Shown in pieces: positions 58,614 through 64,000 of a stretch of DNA of 64,000 bases. The notes beneath the pieces were generated by a model. It was not told the origin of the DNA. It made no database searches and saw only the letters and a list, made by a program, of their open reading frames with translations. Positions within the stretch are counted from its first letter, which is position 1. Each line of letters starts with the position of its first letter. Source of the DNA: Acidobacteriota bacterium (GTDB taxonomy: Bacteria; Acidobacteriota; Terriglobia; Bryobacterales; Bryobacteraceae); NCBI GenBank assembly GCA_023436715.1, contig JAEZIJ010000204.1, positions 1 to 64,000 of the forward strand, in the 5' to 3' direction. A program made the position numbers and the translations under genes.

Positions 58614-58616
58614 GTG

Positions 58617-58796
58617 TCACTCTCCTATCCCGAGTTTCTTCAGAATCGCATAGTACGTGCCCGTCGCAATTTCTTTGGACGGGTGGCGCGGCATTTCAGT
58701 CCGCTTGCCGTTGTACTCGACGACGAGATGGCGCGTGCCCTGCTCGAACGTGCATCCCAGCTTCGTCAGTTTCCGCTTAAGTTCGCTCGCCGTCAT
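58617..58796 (-). CDS. hicA: HicA toxin (mRNA interferase)
   Basis: 59 residues. TASELKRKLTKLGCTFEQGT then RHLVVEYN with His23 as the catalytic residue, then MPRHPSKEIATGTYYAILKK: a complete dsRBD-like HicA. It cleaves mRNA when unopposed. The start lies only seven bases after the -10 box of its promoter, so its message may be nearly leaderless. Confidence 0.92.
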   Translation of the reverse strand: MTASELKRKLTKLGCTFEQGTRHLVVEYNGKRTEMPRHPSKEIATGTYYAILKKLGIGE

Positions 58797-58802
58797 GTTT
58801 TA

Positions 58803-58831
58803 ATGATACGCAACTTTGCTTACTGAGTCAA
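58803..58831 (-). promoter_or_regulatory. hicAB promoter
   Basis: On the reverse strand TTGACT (58826-58831) and TATCAT (58803-58808) are 17 bases apart. An AGCA-AAAA-TGCT dyad just upstream at about 58841-58852 is a candidate HicB operator. Confidence 0.65.
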
Positions 58832-58838
58832 GCGAAAA

Positions 58839-59156
58839 GTGAGCAAAAATGCTAACTTTTTTTGCCTGGAGTCGAGGCTTTCCGAGGGGTCACTTTTGCG
58901 GAGAACGGCTGAAAGCGCGGCGCTGAGTGGGGTGGGCCGTGTTCCTCGCGTGGCCCTCTGCACGCGGATCGAGCGCGGGATCACGATATGGGATGACGGC
59001 GAGCGCCGGCGGTGGAAATGCCCCGAGTGCGGATGGTGGAACGACTGGGGCGCGGCGTGCCGCTGCGGGCGGGCGGACGGCCACACCGAGGAGCCCTCCT
59101 CGCTCGATTCGTGTCAACCCCAGTTGCCACGGCGCTCGTTGCGTAAAGCGGGCTAA
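58839..59156 (+). CDS. Zinc-ribbon-containing phage protein
   Basis: Up to 105 residues, divergent from hicAB. WKCPECGWWNDWGAACRCGR gives a four-cysteine ribbon. GTG 58839 lies inside the hicA operator area; GTG 58932 or 58950 are also possible starts. Function unknown. Confidence 0.45.
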   Translation: MSKNANFFCLESRLSEGSLLRRTAESAALSGVGRVPRVALCTRIERGITIWDDGERRRWKCPECGWWNDWGAACRCGRADGHTEEPSSLDSCQPQLPRRSLRKAG

Positions 59157-59197
59157 GCCGTGGCCTGCGCTGGCTCCAGGGAGCCGGCACAGAAAGC

Positions 59198-59941
59198 CTA
59201 CTCTCCCACCCGCCAATGAAAGTTGAACGTGACGTCGGCGGCCTTCTTCACCGGCTGCCCATTGCAGCTCGCGGGCCGCATCTTCCACCGCGCCAGGTTC
59301 TCGCGTATCAGCCGTTCGTACTCCGCTTGCCAGTCGAGCCCGCGCACCACTGGGCCGGGCTGCACCTCGGCAGGATGGAACGAAACGGGCGTGACGCGGC
59401 CGGAATCGTCCACCACGATGCCCACCGTGATCCGCGCCGGTGGTCCGCGGCGGTCATCGGGTGAGGGCGGCTTGTATATCACAACCGGGTCTGAGCATCC
59501 GGGCGCCGGGCCTGGCTCCTGCCTGCCCTCCACGTCGAAGCGGAATCGCACCGCAGCCGCGACCGCCGTACGCTGGCCTCCGCACACGGCCGGCTCGAAG
59601 CGCGAATTCTCAAGCACGGCGCGGGCGATGGCCTTGTACACGTCGCCGTAGACCCCTTCCTCTGTGTTCCCGCTGATCCCTTGCGCCCGCAGCGCGCGCC
59701 AGCGGCCGAACGGCAGATGCGTGTTGAGTGTGCCCGTGATGCGCGGGATTCCGGAATCGCCGATGACCACCTCGAAGTCCACGTAGTACGAGGCGTCCGT
59801 GAAATGCGGCGCGAGGGCCAGCGTGCGGACCACCGGCGGCTCGCAGTTCGGGCCGGGATACGTGACTCCGCGGATGTCCAGGGCTGTCGAATCGGCCTGA
59901 AGGATGGCCGCCGAGAACACGATCAAGGTCAATGCGCGCAT
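59198..59941 (-). CDS. Exported protein with two TonB-C-like repeats
   Basis: The product is 247 residues with a signal peptide (RALTLIVFSAAILQADS). Two segments, ENSRFEPAVCGGQRTAVAAA and ENLARWKMRPASCNGQPVKK, each followed by an alternating strand, look like the TonB C-terminal fold (RFxPA...GxPV...). Each holds a cysteine that may pair. A periplasmic binding or TonB-interfering role is possible. The stop region overlaps nothing; its start overlaps the next upstream gene by 13 bases. Confidence 0.6.
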   Translation of the reverse strand: MRALTLIVFSAAILQADSTALDIRGVTYPGPNCEPPVVRTLALAPHFTDASYYVDFEVVIGDSGIPRITGTLNTHLPFGRWRALRAQGISGNTEEGVYGDVYKAIARAVLENSRFEPAVCGGQRTAVAAAVRFRFDVEGRQEPGPAPGCSDPVVIYKPPSPDDRRGPPARITVGIVVDDSGRVTPVSFHPAEVQPGPVVRGLDWQAEYERLIRENLARWKMRPASCNGQPVKKAADVTFNFHWRVGE

Positions 59942-60384
59942 TGCTCCCCTTGTTGAGATATCGCCGCCCGCGCAACCGTGCGGATGCCAGCCACGGACCG
60001 CACCAGCGCCCCGGTACGCACCGGACTCACGCCGATTGCATTGAGCGCCATCTGGATCCGCATGCCCGCCATGGCCAGTTCGAACTTCATCCGCGAGCGC
60101 ACGAGCGCGCGGGTGAGGTCGGGACGGTCAACCGGCGACGTCAGCATGAGCGCCTTGGCCGCACTCTCCAGGGAACCGTAGTCGCTCCGGACGCGCCGCA
60201 GAAGCGCCCGCAATTCTCGCCGGCACTCGCATGGCGTCAGCAATTCCAGCTTTGAAAGATCCCCGCCCAGTTCGGCCGGAAGCTCCTGTTGCCCTGGTAC
60301 CGGACTGGACACAACCGCCCGCAACAGAAAGGCGAAGGCCCCGCCGATTAGCGCGGCCCCGCCAAGCACCAGTAAGACCATCAT
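59929..60384 (-). CDS. Membrane-anchored hypothetical protein
   Basis: 151 residues: one N-terminal membrane helix (VLLVLGGAALIGGAFAFLLR), then a periplasmic or cytoplasmic helical region with CECRRELRALLRRVRSDYG. Co-transcribed with the TonB-C-like gene. Unknown. Confidence 0.5.
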   Translation of the reverse strand: MMVLLVLGGAALIGGAFAFLLRAVVSSPVPGQQELPAELGGDLSKLELLTPCECRRELRALLRRVRSDYGSLESAAKALMLTSPVDRPDLTRALVRSRMKFELAMAGMRIQMALNAIGVSPVRTGALVRSVAGIRTVARAAISQQGEQCAH

Positions 60385-60411
60385 GGGGTGATGCCCTTGA
60401 AAGGAGTTGTC

Positions 60412-60534
60412 ATGAGGATTCTGCTTGCTGCTATCACGTTTGCCCTGCTCGGCATCGGAACTTGGAGCGGCATGGTTGCCACCGGCGATAACCCGCCGCC
60501 GCGCTGCCCCCCGGTGTGCGAACGCGCCAACTAA
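60412..60534 (+). CDS. Small exported peptide, 40 residues
   Basis: AAAGGAG precedes ATG 60412 by six bases. RILLAAITFALLGIGTWSG is a signal-like helix, then a short tail with PPRCPPVC. Could be a lysis or conversion peptide. The stop overlaps the next convergent gene by four bases. Confidence 0.5.
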   Translation: MRILLAAITFALLGIGTWSGMVATGDNPPPRCPPVCERAN

Positions 60535-61322
60535 CCCATAAACCCCACCAGGAAGGCGTTCCTCTTATCGCTGCGGGGCGCCTTCCTGACTTCTGCCAGA
60601 TTCCTCGAGAGTCGCCTCCCCGACTCCAGCATCCGATCGCACTCCTCTTCCGTGATGAGCGGCTCCTCCTCGTATCGCTCCCCCTCGGGCACGATTCCTA
60701 AGCACCAGAACACATAGCAGACCATCGTCAGGCCCACCAGTGGGAACGAGGCCGCTACGGGCATGTCGAGGTTGAGCAGCACGAGCCCCGCCAACTGCGA
60801 CAGGAAGTACAGTTTGAGGATGCGTATGTGCCGAATCACGTTGGCTGGCACGTTCATCTGGAATGACCGCAGGAACCCTGCTCCCAGAAGCAGAAACAAG
60901 AATACGATCCCAACGAACTGGCGGGCAAGGAAGACGATCCGCGGGGCACCGTCCCATCCAATTACCCCGACGCTCTGCGTGGAGAGGACGGCCGCTACAG
61001 CGAGCACCACGAAGACGGCCGCCATCACTACTCCCCCACGTCCCACCCGGTAGAACTTCCCGAGCCTACCGAACGCAGCCAAGGCCACTACGGAGTAGAC
61101 CGCAATCAAGAACGGCTCCGAGTCGAACCATTGGTGATTGTACTCTCCTGCCCCTCCGCGCCAGAGCGCTATCCGCTGCCATGCCGCGCTCGCCAGATTC
61201 ACGGTTACCAGGAGGACTAACTCCCAGTACCGACCGGCGAGCCGGCGCCTGAACAGCAGCACTAGACACAGCAGTTTTACAGCGATGTTTGCGTACCAAA
61301 GGTCGAAGATGAATGCGTTCAT
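60531..61322 (-). CDS. Polytopic membrane protein
   Basis: 263 residues from ATG 61322, which shares a base with the previous gene's stop. About seven helices (LLCLVLLFRR, FLIAVYSVVALAAFG, MAAVFVVLAVAAVL, VFLFLLLGAGFL, LVGLTMVCYVFWC) and a charged C-terminal tail. No known family; the pairing with a soluble partner suggests a two-component surface or exclusion function. Confidence 0.6.
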   Translation of the reverse strand: MNAFIFDLWYANIAVKLLCLVLLFRRRLAGRYWELVLLVTVNLASAAWQRIALWRGGAGEYNHQWFDSEPFLIAVYSVVALAAFGRLGKFYRVGRGGVVMAAVFVVLAVAAVLSTQSVGVIGWDGAPRIVFLARQFVGIVFLFLLLGAGFLRSFQMNVPANVIRHIRILKLYFLSQLAGLVLLNLDMPVAASFPLVGLTMVCYVFWCLGIVPEGERYEEEPLITEEECDRMLESGRRLSRNLAEVRKAPRSDKRNAFLVGFMG

Positions 61323-61789
61323 CAGGCCGCCATTGGCTCCATCAGGTTGAGCAACTGGTTGATGTGACGGGCCTCTGAGTGCCCAGCGTTTCGGAGGGCC
61401 GCCGCGGGCAGTAGGGCCGCCCAGTGGTACCACATAGAGATCCCTTGCGCGGCCACTTTTCCCACACGGGACCATTGCCCAGAGAGCGGTACACTTCGCA
61501 TCCCGCAGGCTATGCAGGATCGAATGTCACGGGCCTGCTCGGTCAAAAAAGCGCCCGGTGCCCGGTGGAAGTACGCGATGTGCAGGTCCAGGCGCGACGG
61601 TTCGCGCCTGTCGATTGAAATTACCCTGCCCGCCGACAAGCGTTCAGCGAGCGCCACTGTGCCCTCAAGCGCCTCGCTTGCGGCGAGGTATAGCTCGCAG
61701 AGCGCGATGATGTTCTGACGCAGATCCTTCTGTTCCGGGGCTTCCGCCACCGCCCGAAGGCTCCTCAGTCTTTCTAGCACTAGCCTCAT
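61322..61789 (-). CDS. Hypothetical protein coupled to the membrane protein
   Basis: 155 residues. A helical first half (LVLERLRSLRAVAEAPEQKD, CELYLAASEALEGTVALAER), then DIRSCIACGMRSVP and WYHWAALLP. Its first 125 bases overlap the end of the preceding gene in another frame, an unusually long overlap. Unknown function. Confidence 0.5.
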   Translation of the reverse strand: MRLVLERLRSLRAVAEAPEQKDLRQNIIALCELYLAASEALEGTVALAERLSAGRVISIDRREPSRLDLHIAYFHRAPGAFLTEQARDIRSCIACGMRSVPLSGQWSRVGKVAAQGISMWYHWAALLPAAALRNAGHSEARHINQLLNLMEPMAA

Positions 61790-62105
61790 CTGTCATTCTC
61801 TTTTTTCGGAGTCGCACTACCCCCAGAATGCTCCGGACACTCCCCCGAGCGATTTCGATCGCCTCATTGTCCTCCAGGGCTGCAAGCTCATCAATGAGCC
61901 GATGCAGCTCTTGGACCTTAGGGTCTCCTTTGCGGTCCTGTGCGATAGTACTGGCTTCCCCTGCTGGTACTGGTCGTGACAGATAAGCGTTCCACATTTC
62001 CCGAACCAGGTCGCGGATCGTAATGTCGCGGTCCACTGCTGCCCGCTTGATCGCTCTTTTGTCCTCTTCATAGACGGTCAGTGAGAGGCTACCCGGTTCT
62101 GGCAT
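61665..62105 (-). CDS. Ribbon-helix-helix-like regulator
   Basis: The product is 146 residues. GSLSLTVYEEDKRAIKRAAV and DRDITIRDLVREMWNAYL fit a ribbon-helix-helix: a beta strand followed by two helices. The centre is acidic/helical and the C-terminal 40 residues are low complexity, within the overlap with the next gene. AAGGA ribosome site before ATG 62105. It faces the operator cluster at 62129-62198 and is the prime candidate to bind it. Confidence 0.55.
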   Translation of the reverse strand: MPEPGSLSLTVYEEDKRAIKRAAVDRDITIRDLVREMWNAYLSRPVPAGEASTIAQDRKGDPKVQELHRLIDELAALEDNEAIEIARGSVRSILGVVRLRKKRMTDEASARKTEEPSGGGGSPGTEGSASEHHRALRAIPRRKRGA

Positions 62106-62128
62106 GAATTTATTTTTCCTTTCGTTTC

Positions 62129-62198
62129 AGACGAATACGCGTCTTTTGCGAGACGAATATGCGTCTTTCTCAAAATTCGTCTTGACGAGTATTCGTCT
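62129..62198. promoter_or_regulatory. Operator cluster: repeated AGACGAATA-type sites
   Basis: Sites AGACGAATACGCGTCT (62129-62144), AGACGAATATGCGTCT (62151-62166), and on the other strand AGACGAATACTCGTCA (62183-62198) and the half AGACGAAT (62175-62182). Spacing centre to centre of the first two is 22 bases, two helical turns. They lie between divergent transcripts. Confidence 0.75.
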
Positions 62199-62210
62199 TT
62201 CCGTTACCAT
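62182..62210 (+). promoter_or_regulatory. Promoter overlapping the operators
   Basis: TTGACG at 62182-62187 and TACCAT at 62205-62210, 17 bases apart, facing the forward small genes. The -35 box lies within the operator cluster, so a bound regulator would block it. Confidence 0.5.
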
Positions 62211-62236
62211 TCCAACTGTGAACTGGTTAACGGAAC

Positions 62237-62494
62237 ATGCAAGCCGATAATAGCAAAACCGAAATCAAGGCAGCGCAGAAAATCTTCGCAGCCAACCCCG
62301 GTTCGGCATATCAGCTCGCCAAGGAACTTGAGGACGCCCTCGGCTTCTGGCCGCTGCCGCTCATCTCCATGATTCTCTCGGGGGCGCGGCGCGGACGTTC
62401 CGGCAAGTCCAAGACGGTCCTGGAGGCGATCCTGAAGCGCGCCTCTGAAATCAAAGACCGCAAACCACGCTCTCCAAAAGCCAGCAGGAGTTGA
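62237..62494 (+). CDS. Hypothetical small phage protein
   Basis: 85 residues, first gene of the forward transcript. Helical (KTEIKAAQKIFAANPGSAYQ, LAKELEDALGFWPLP) with a basic C-terminal third. It could be a Cro- or antirepressor-like partner to the reverse regulator; no motif proves this. Confidence 0.55.
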   Translation: MQADNSKTEIKAAQKIFAANPGSAYQLAKELEDALGFWPLPLISMILSGARRGRSGKSKTVLEAILKRASEIKDRKPRSPKASRS

Positions 62495-62499
62495 TTCAC

Positions 62500-62835
62500 A
62501 TGAATGAGATTAATCGCAAGCCGCCTGGACGGGAAGAAGGAATTTTCAAAGCCTCTCAAAACACAAATGAAAGAGGGGCTGTAATCGACCGTCTGGCGGT
62601 GAGTCCGGAACTGAAACGTTCCATTGTCCGGTCCATTCTGAAGCTCAGAAAGAGCCTGAAGGCCACACAGTTCGCCACCCGTGCCAACGGACGCGCGCTG
62701 CCGCAAGACCTCATTCTCAAAGTTCTTATCGAGTACATGCAGGACGACAAACAGGCCGAACTGAAGCGCGCGCAGATTCAGGCAGAGTACGAAAAAGCTA
62801 ACCTGCGCCGGGCGCTATCGAAGAGGACAGCATGA
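62500..62835 (+). CDS. Hypothetical phage protein
   Basis: 111 residues from ATG 62500, AGGAG nine bases before it. The helical part SPELKRSIVRSILKLRKSLK and DLILKVLIEYMQDDKQAELK is followed by a basic end. Possibly DNA-binding. Confidence 0.55.
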   Translation: MNEINRKPPGREEGIFKASQNTNERGAVIDRLAVSPELKRSIVRSILKLRKSLKATQFATRANGRALPQDLILKVLIEYMQDDKQAELKRAQIQAEYEKANLRRALSKRTA

Positions 62836-63056
62836 CGAGCGCATCTGCCGTTTCCCTGTTGGTCCTGCTGACAATGGTGGCCGCAAACAGCGGCACTCGC
62901 GGCCACCATTTTGTGACGCCCGAGGCGGCACTGCCGTTCATCTTCGTCGCCGCTGCCTGGGCGCTGCTCAGCATCGCGCTCGGCGCACTCAAAGGAAAGC
63001 GCGGCCCCAGGCCGCAGGGCCGCCCAGACCCGCGGACGGATCGGAAGGCAATATGA
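62832..63056 (+). CDS. Small membrane protein
   Basis: 74 residues: two hydrophobic segments (SAVSLLVLLTMVAANSG, LPFIFVAAAWALLSIALGAL) and a basic, proline-rich tail. ATGA overlap on both sides. Unknown. Confidence 0.5.
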   Translation: MTSASAVSLLVLLTMVAANSGTRGHHFVTPEAALPFIFVAAAWALLSIALGALKGKRGPRPQGRPDPRTDRKAI

Positions 63057-63184
63057 CACCCATCGGGCAAGGCTTGATTCTCACGCTGCTGATTCTTTTC
63101 TTCGCAGCCGGCATCGTGTCTGCCGTGCGCAGTGGAGTGCGGCGGCGCGCGATTGGCGAGCGCGGGTACTGGGGGCGCATATGA
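63053..63184 (+). CDS. Small membrane protein, 43 residues
   Basis: Start and stop overlap both neighbours (ATGA). One helix (GLILTLLILFFAAGIVSAV) then an arginine-rich end. Single-pass microprotein of unknown role. Confidence 0.5.
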   Translation: MTPIGQGLILTLLILFFAAGIVSAVRSGVRRRAIGERGYWGRI

Positions 63185-63561
63185 GCGGACATACACCGGG
63201 ACCGTGGAGCGCGTGGTTCCACGAGGACGATGGGCGCAATTCCATGTCTTCATGCTTCGCGGTAGTCGCCTCCGGTGACCTAGAGATCGCACTCCTTGAT
63301 GTGCGTGAGTACGAGGAATCGGACGATTGGGATGCTCTACACGCACGGCATCCGATTGCTGAGGCCAACGCCAACTTGATGGCGGCGGCCCCCGACCTTT
63401 ACTCCCTCCTCAGCGGCATTCGCCAGATGTTCCGCACCGACCGGGACGCGATGACCGCGGAAGAGAAGGCCACGGCTGGTCGGATGGCAAGCATGGAAGA
63501 CGGCCAAATGGCTGCACTGATTGCGAAGGTGCTTGCCAAGGCCGAAGGAGTGAACCAATGA
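63181..63561 (+). CDS. Phage early protein of the HTPGPW type
   Basis: The product is 126 residues. It opens SGHTPGPWSAW and has the closing NANLMAAAPDLYSLL of a widespread family of phage early proteins of unknown function. ATGA overlaps on both sides. Confidence 0.7.
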   Translation: MSGHTPGPWSAWFHEDDGRNSMSSCFAVVASGDLEIALLDVREYEESDDWDALHARHPIAEANANLMAAAPDLYSLLSGIRQMFRTDRDAMTAEEKATAGRMASMEDGQMAALIAKVLAKAEGVNQ

Positions 63562-64000
63562 CCCTCTCCGCCTCGGCGCGAAAGGCAGCGGAGAAGCTCC
63601 ATGAACTAATTGGCGTATACAACCTTGGGCGCCCAATCATGCTCCCGGCGGTCGAGCGTAGTGCCGAAGTCATCCAGTCCGCAATCTCTGAGAGTGAGGC
63701 GGAACAAGCGAGGAATAGAGCTATGACAACCGAACAGATTCACACCGTCTGCTCCGCCCTTGAGAACGCGGCCAGGTTACTCAATATAGCGGCCCAGGCG
63801 ATGGATCCGAAGGACGACACGCCTCCGGTTCCCCAGATCCCCGAGAAGTATGCCGGCGAGTTTGCGCATGAGGAGAAGCCGCGGTACTCCGAGCCGAGGG
63901 AAGGCGAGTGGTTTCTTTGCCAGAACTCCAAAGGTAAGCCTATCGATGAAGTGCTCCAGGGGGGCGCGTGGACGTGGAGCTTTGGCAAGCGCTGGATTCT
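63558..64000 (+). CDS. Hypothetical phage protein, cut by window edge
   Basis: From ATG 63558 (ATGA overlap) the frame stays open for 147 codons to the end of the window. A helical N-terminal region (SARKAAEKLHELIGVYN, EQIHTVCSALENAARLLNIA) is followed by a proline-rich linker and a WSFGKRW end. Not recognised. Confidence 0.55.
   Translation, partial: MTLSASARKAAEKLHELIGVYNLGRPIMLPAVERSAEVIQSAISESEAEQARNRAMTTEQIHTVCSALENAARLLNIAAQAMDPKDDTPPVPQIPEKYAGEFAHEEKPRYSEPREGEWFLCQNSKGKPIDEVLQGGAWTWSFGKRWI

Larger units (their letters stand above)
15777..64000. mobile_element. Prophage of a contractile-tailed phage (left end to window edge)
   Basis: From just after tRNA-Arg onwards all genes are phage-like: early small genes, replication, terminase, head, sheath, tube, chaperones, tape measure, baseplate, fibres, lysis and a control region. 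The left boundary is inferred at the tRNA 3' end; the right boundary, the second att copy and an integrase are not in the window. DUF3383 sheath, DUF3277 tube and a Pam3-type baseplate plug place the tail among compact contractile systems like cyanophage Pam3. The packed forward gene order and intact long frames suggest a recent, possibly functional prophage. Confidence 0.9.

Noticed and set aside
60551..60586. 8-bp inverted repeat GGAAGGCG/CGCCTTCC as a terminator
   Set aside because: It lies inside the C-terminal coding part of the reverse membrane protein with a 20-base loop and no T-run.
62237..62494. GRSGKSKT in the small forward gene as a P-loop ATPase
   Set aside because: Spacing does not fit Walker A, the protein is only 85 residues and lacks a Walker B.
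15777..64000. Transposable Mu-type phage because of the Mu-F-like head protein
   Set aside because: No MuA/MuB transposase genes are seen, replication genes are of the loader/DnaB type, and the element abuts a tRNA.

Overview
The window is GC-rich and joins two unlike halves: chromosomal genes of an Acidobacteriota-type bacterium (1 to about 15.7 kb) and a long, tightly packed prophage of a contractile-tailed phage (about 15.78 kb to the right edge, which cuts through it). The host assignment rests on gene content: a GWxTD-domain lipoprotein-like gene, a CarboxypepD_reg/beta-barrel protein, YfhO and GT-C-type membrane proteins, a TrpB2-type tryptophan synthase beta chain, and short intergenic repeats built on paired 'ggctttagcc' hairpins. 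These point towards Solibacter/Bryobacter-like Acidobacteriota; this is inference, not a database result.

Host part. On the minus strand lie the 5' part of murJ (lipid II flippase), a GT-C-like polytopic membrane protein and a YfhO-family membrane protein, probably one envelope-polymer operon. On the plus strand follows trpB2, then a convergent intergenic region carrying a tandem duplication of the trpB tail and a MITE-like element with 22-bp terminal inverted repeats. Next come an exported RraA-like protein and pgk (minus), a GWxTD protein and a beta-barrel protein (plus), a 43-residue basic protein (minus), an MFS exporter, an exported HExxH peptidase-like protein, a TlpA/ResA-like thiol protein, and tRNA-Arg(CCG) with its promoter.

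Prophage part. The phage starts directly after the tRNA-Arg gene, whose 3' end is the obvious attachment site; no integrase is visible, so it probably lies beyond the right edge. From 15.9 to 29.7 kb a chain of small, mostly overlapping (ATGA/GTGA) early genes includes a nucleotidyltransferase-like protein, a PD-(D/E)XK nuclease-like protein, a DUF5131 three-Cys protein next to a methyltransferase-like protein, ASCH, RusA, a cysteine-cluster protein, a shortened PAPS-reductase-like protein, a C5-cytosine methyltransferase with a repeated target domain, HNH, a replication initiator and DnaB, plus many zinc-ribbon microproteins. From 29.7 to 48 kb there are terminase, Mu-F-like head protein, portal fused to an inorganic-pyrophosphatase-like domain, DUF2213 protease with a nested scaffold start, cement protein, DUF2184 capsid, connectors, DUF3383 sheath, DUF3277 tube, a tail chaperone pair joined by a -1 frameshift at T_TTT_TTC, tape measure with a transglycosylase domain, and a Pam3-like baseplate (Dit-like, plug, hub, Gp138 spike, gp25-like, J-like).

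From 49 to 64 kb comes the accessory and lysogeny end: two large fibre-like proteins with signal peptides, a reverse-strand polytopic membrane protein, DUF2612 and further tail-tip proteins, an exported beta-barrel protein, a lysis cassette (membrane-anchored coiled coil, holin candidate, M15 endolysin), a reverse-strand hicAB toxin-antitoxin pair, reverse-strand exported/membrane proteins, and a divergent control region with repeated AGACGAAT operators between a ribbon-helix-helix-like regulator and a second run of small forward genes. The most interesting theme is the number of phage genes whose products should sit in the host envelope (fibre-like secreted proteins, an OMP, membrane and TonB-C-like proteins), which may form a lysogenic surface-remodelling or superinfection-exclusion set.
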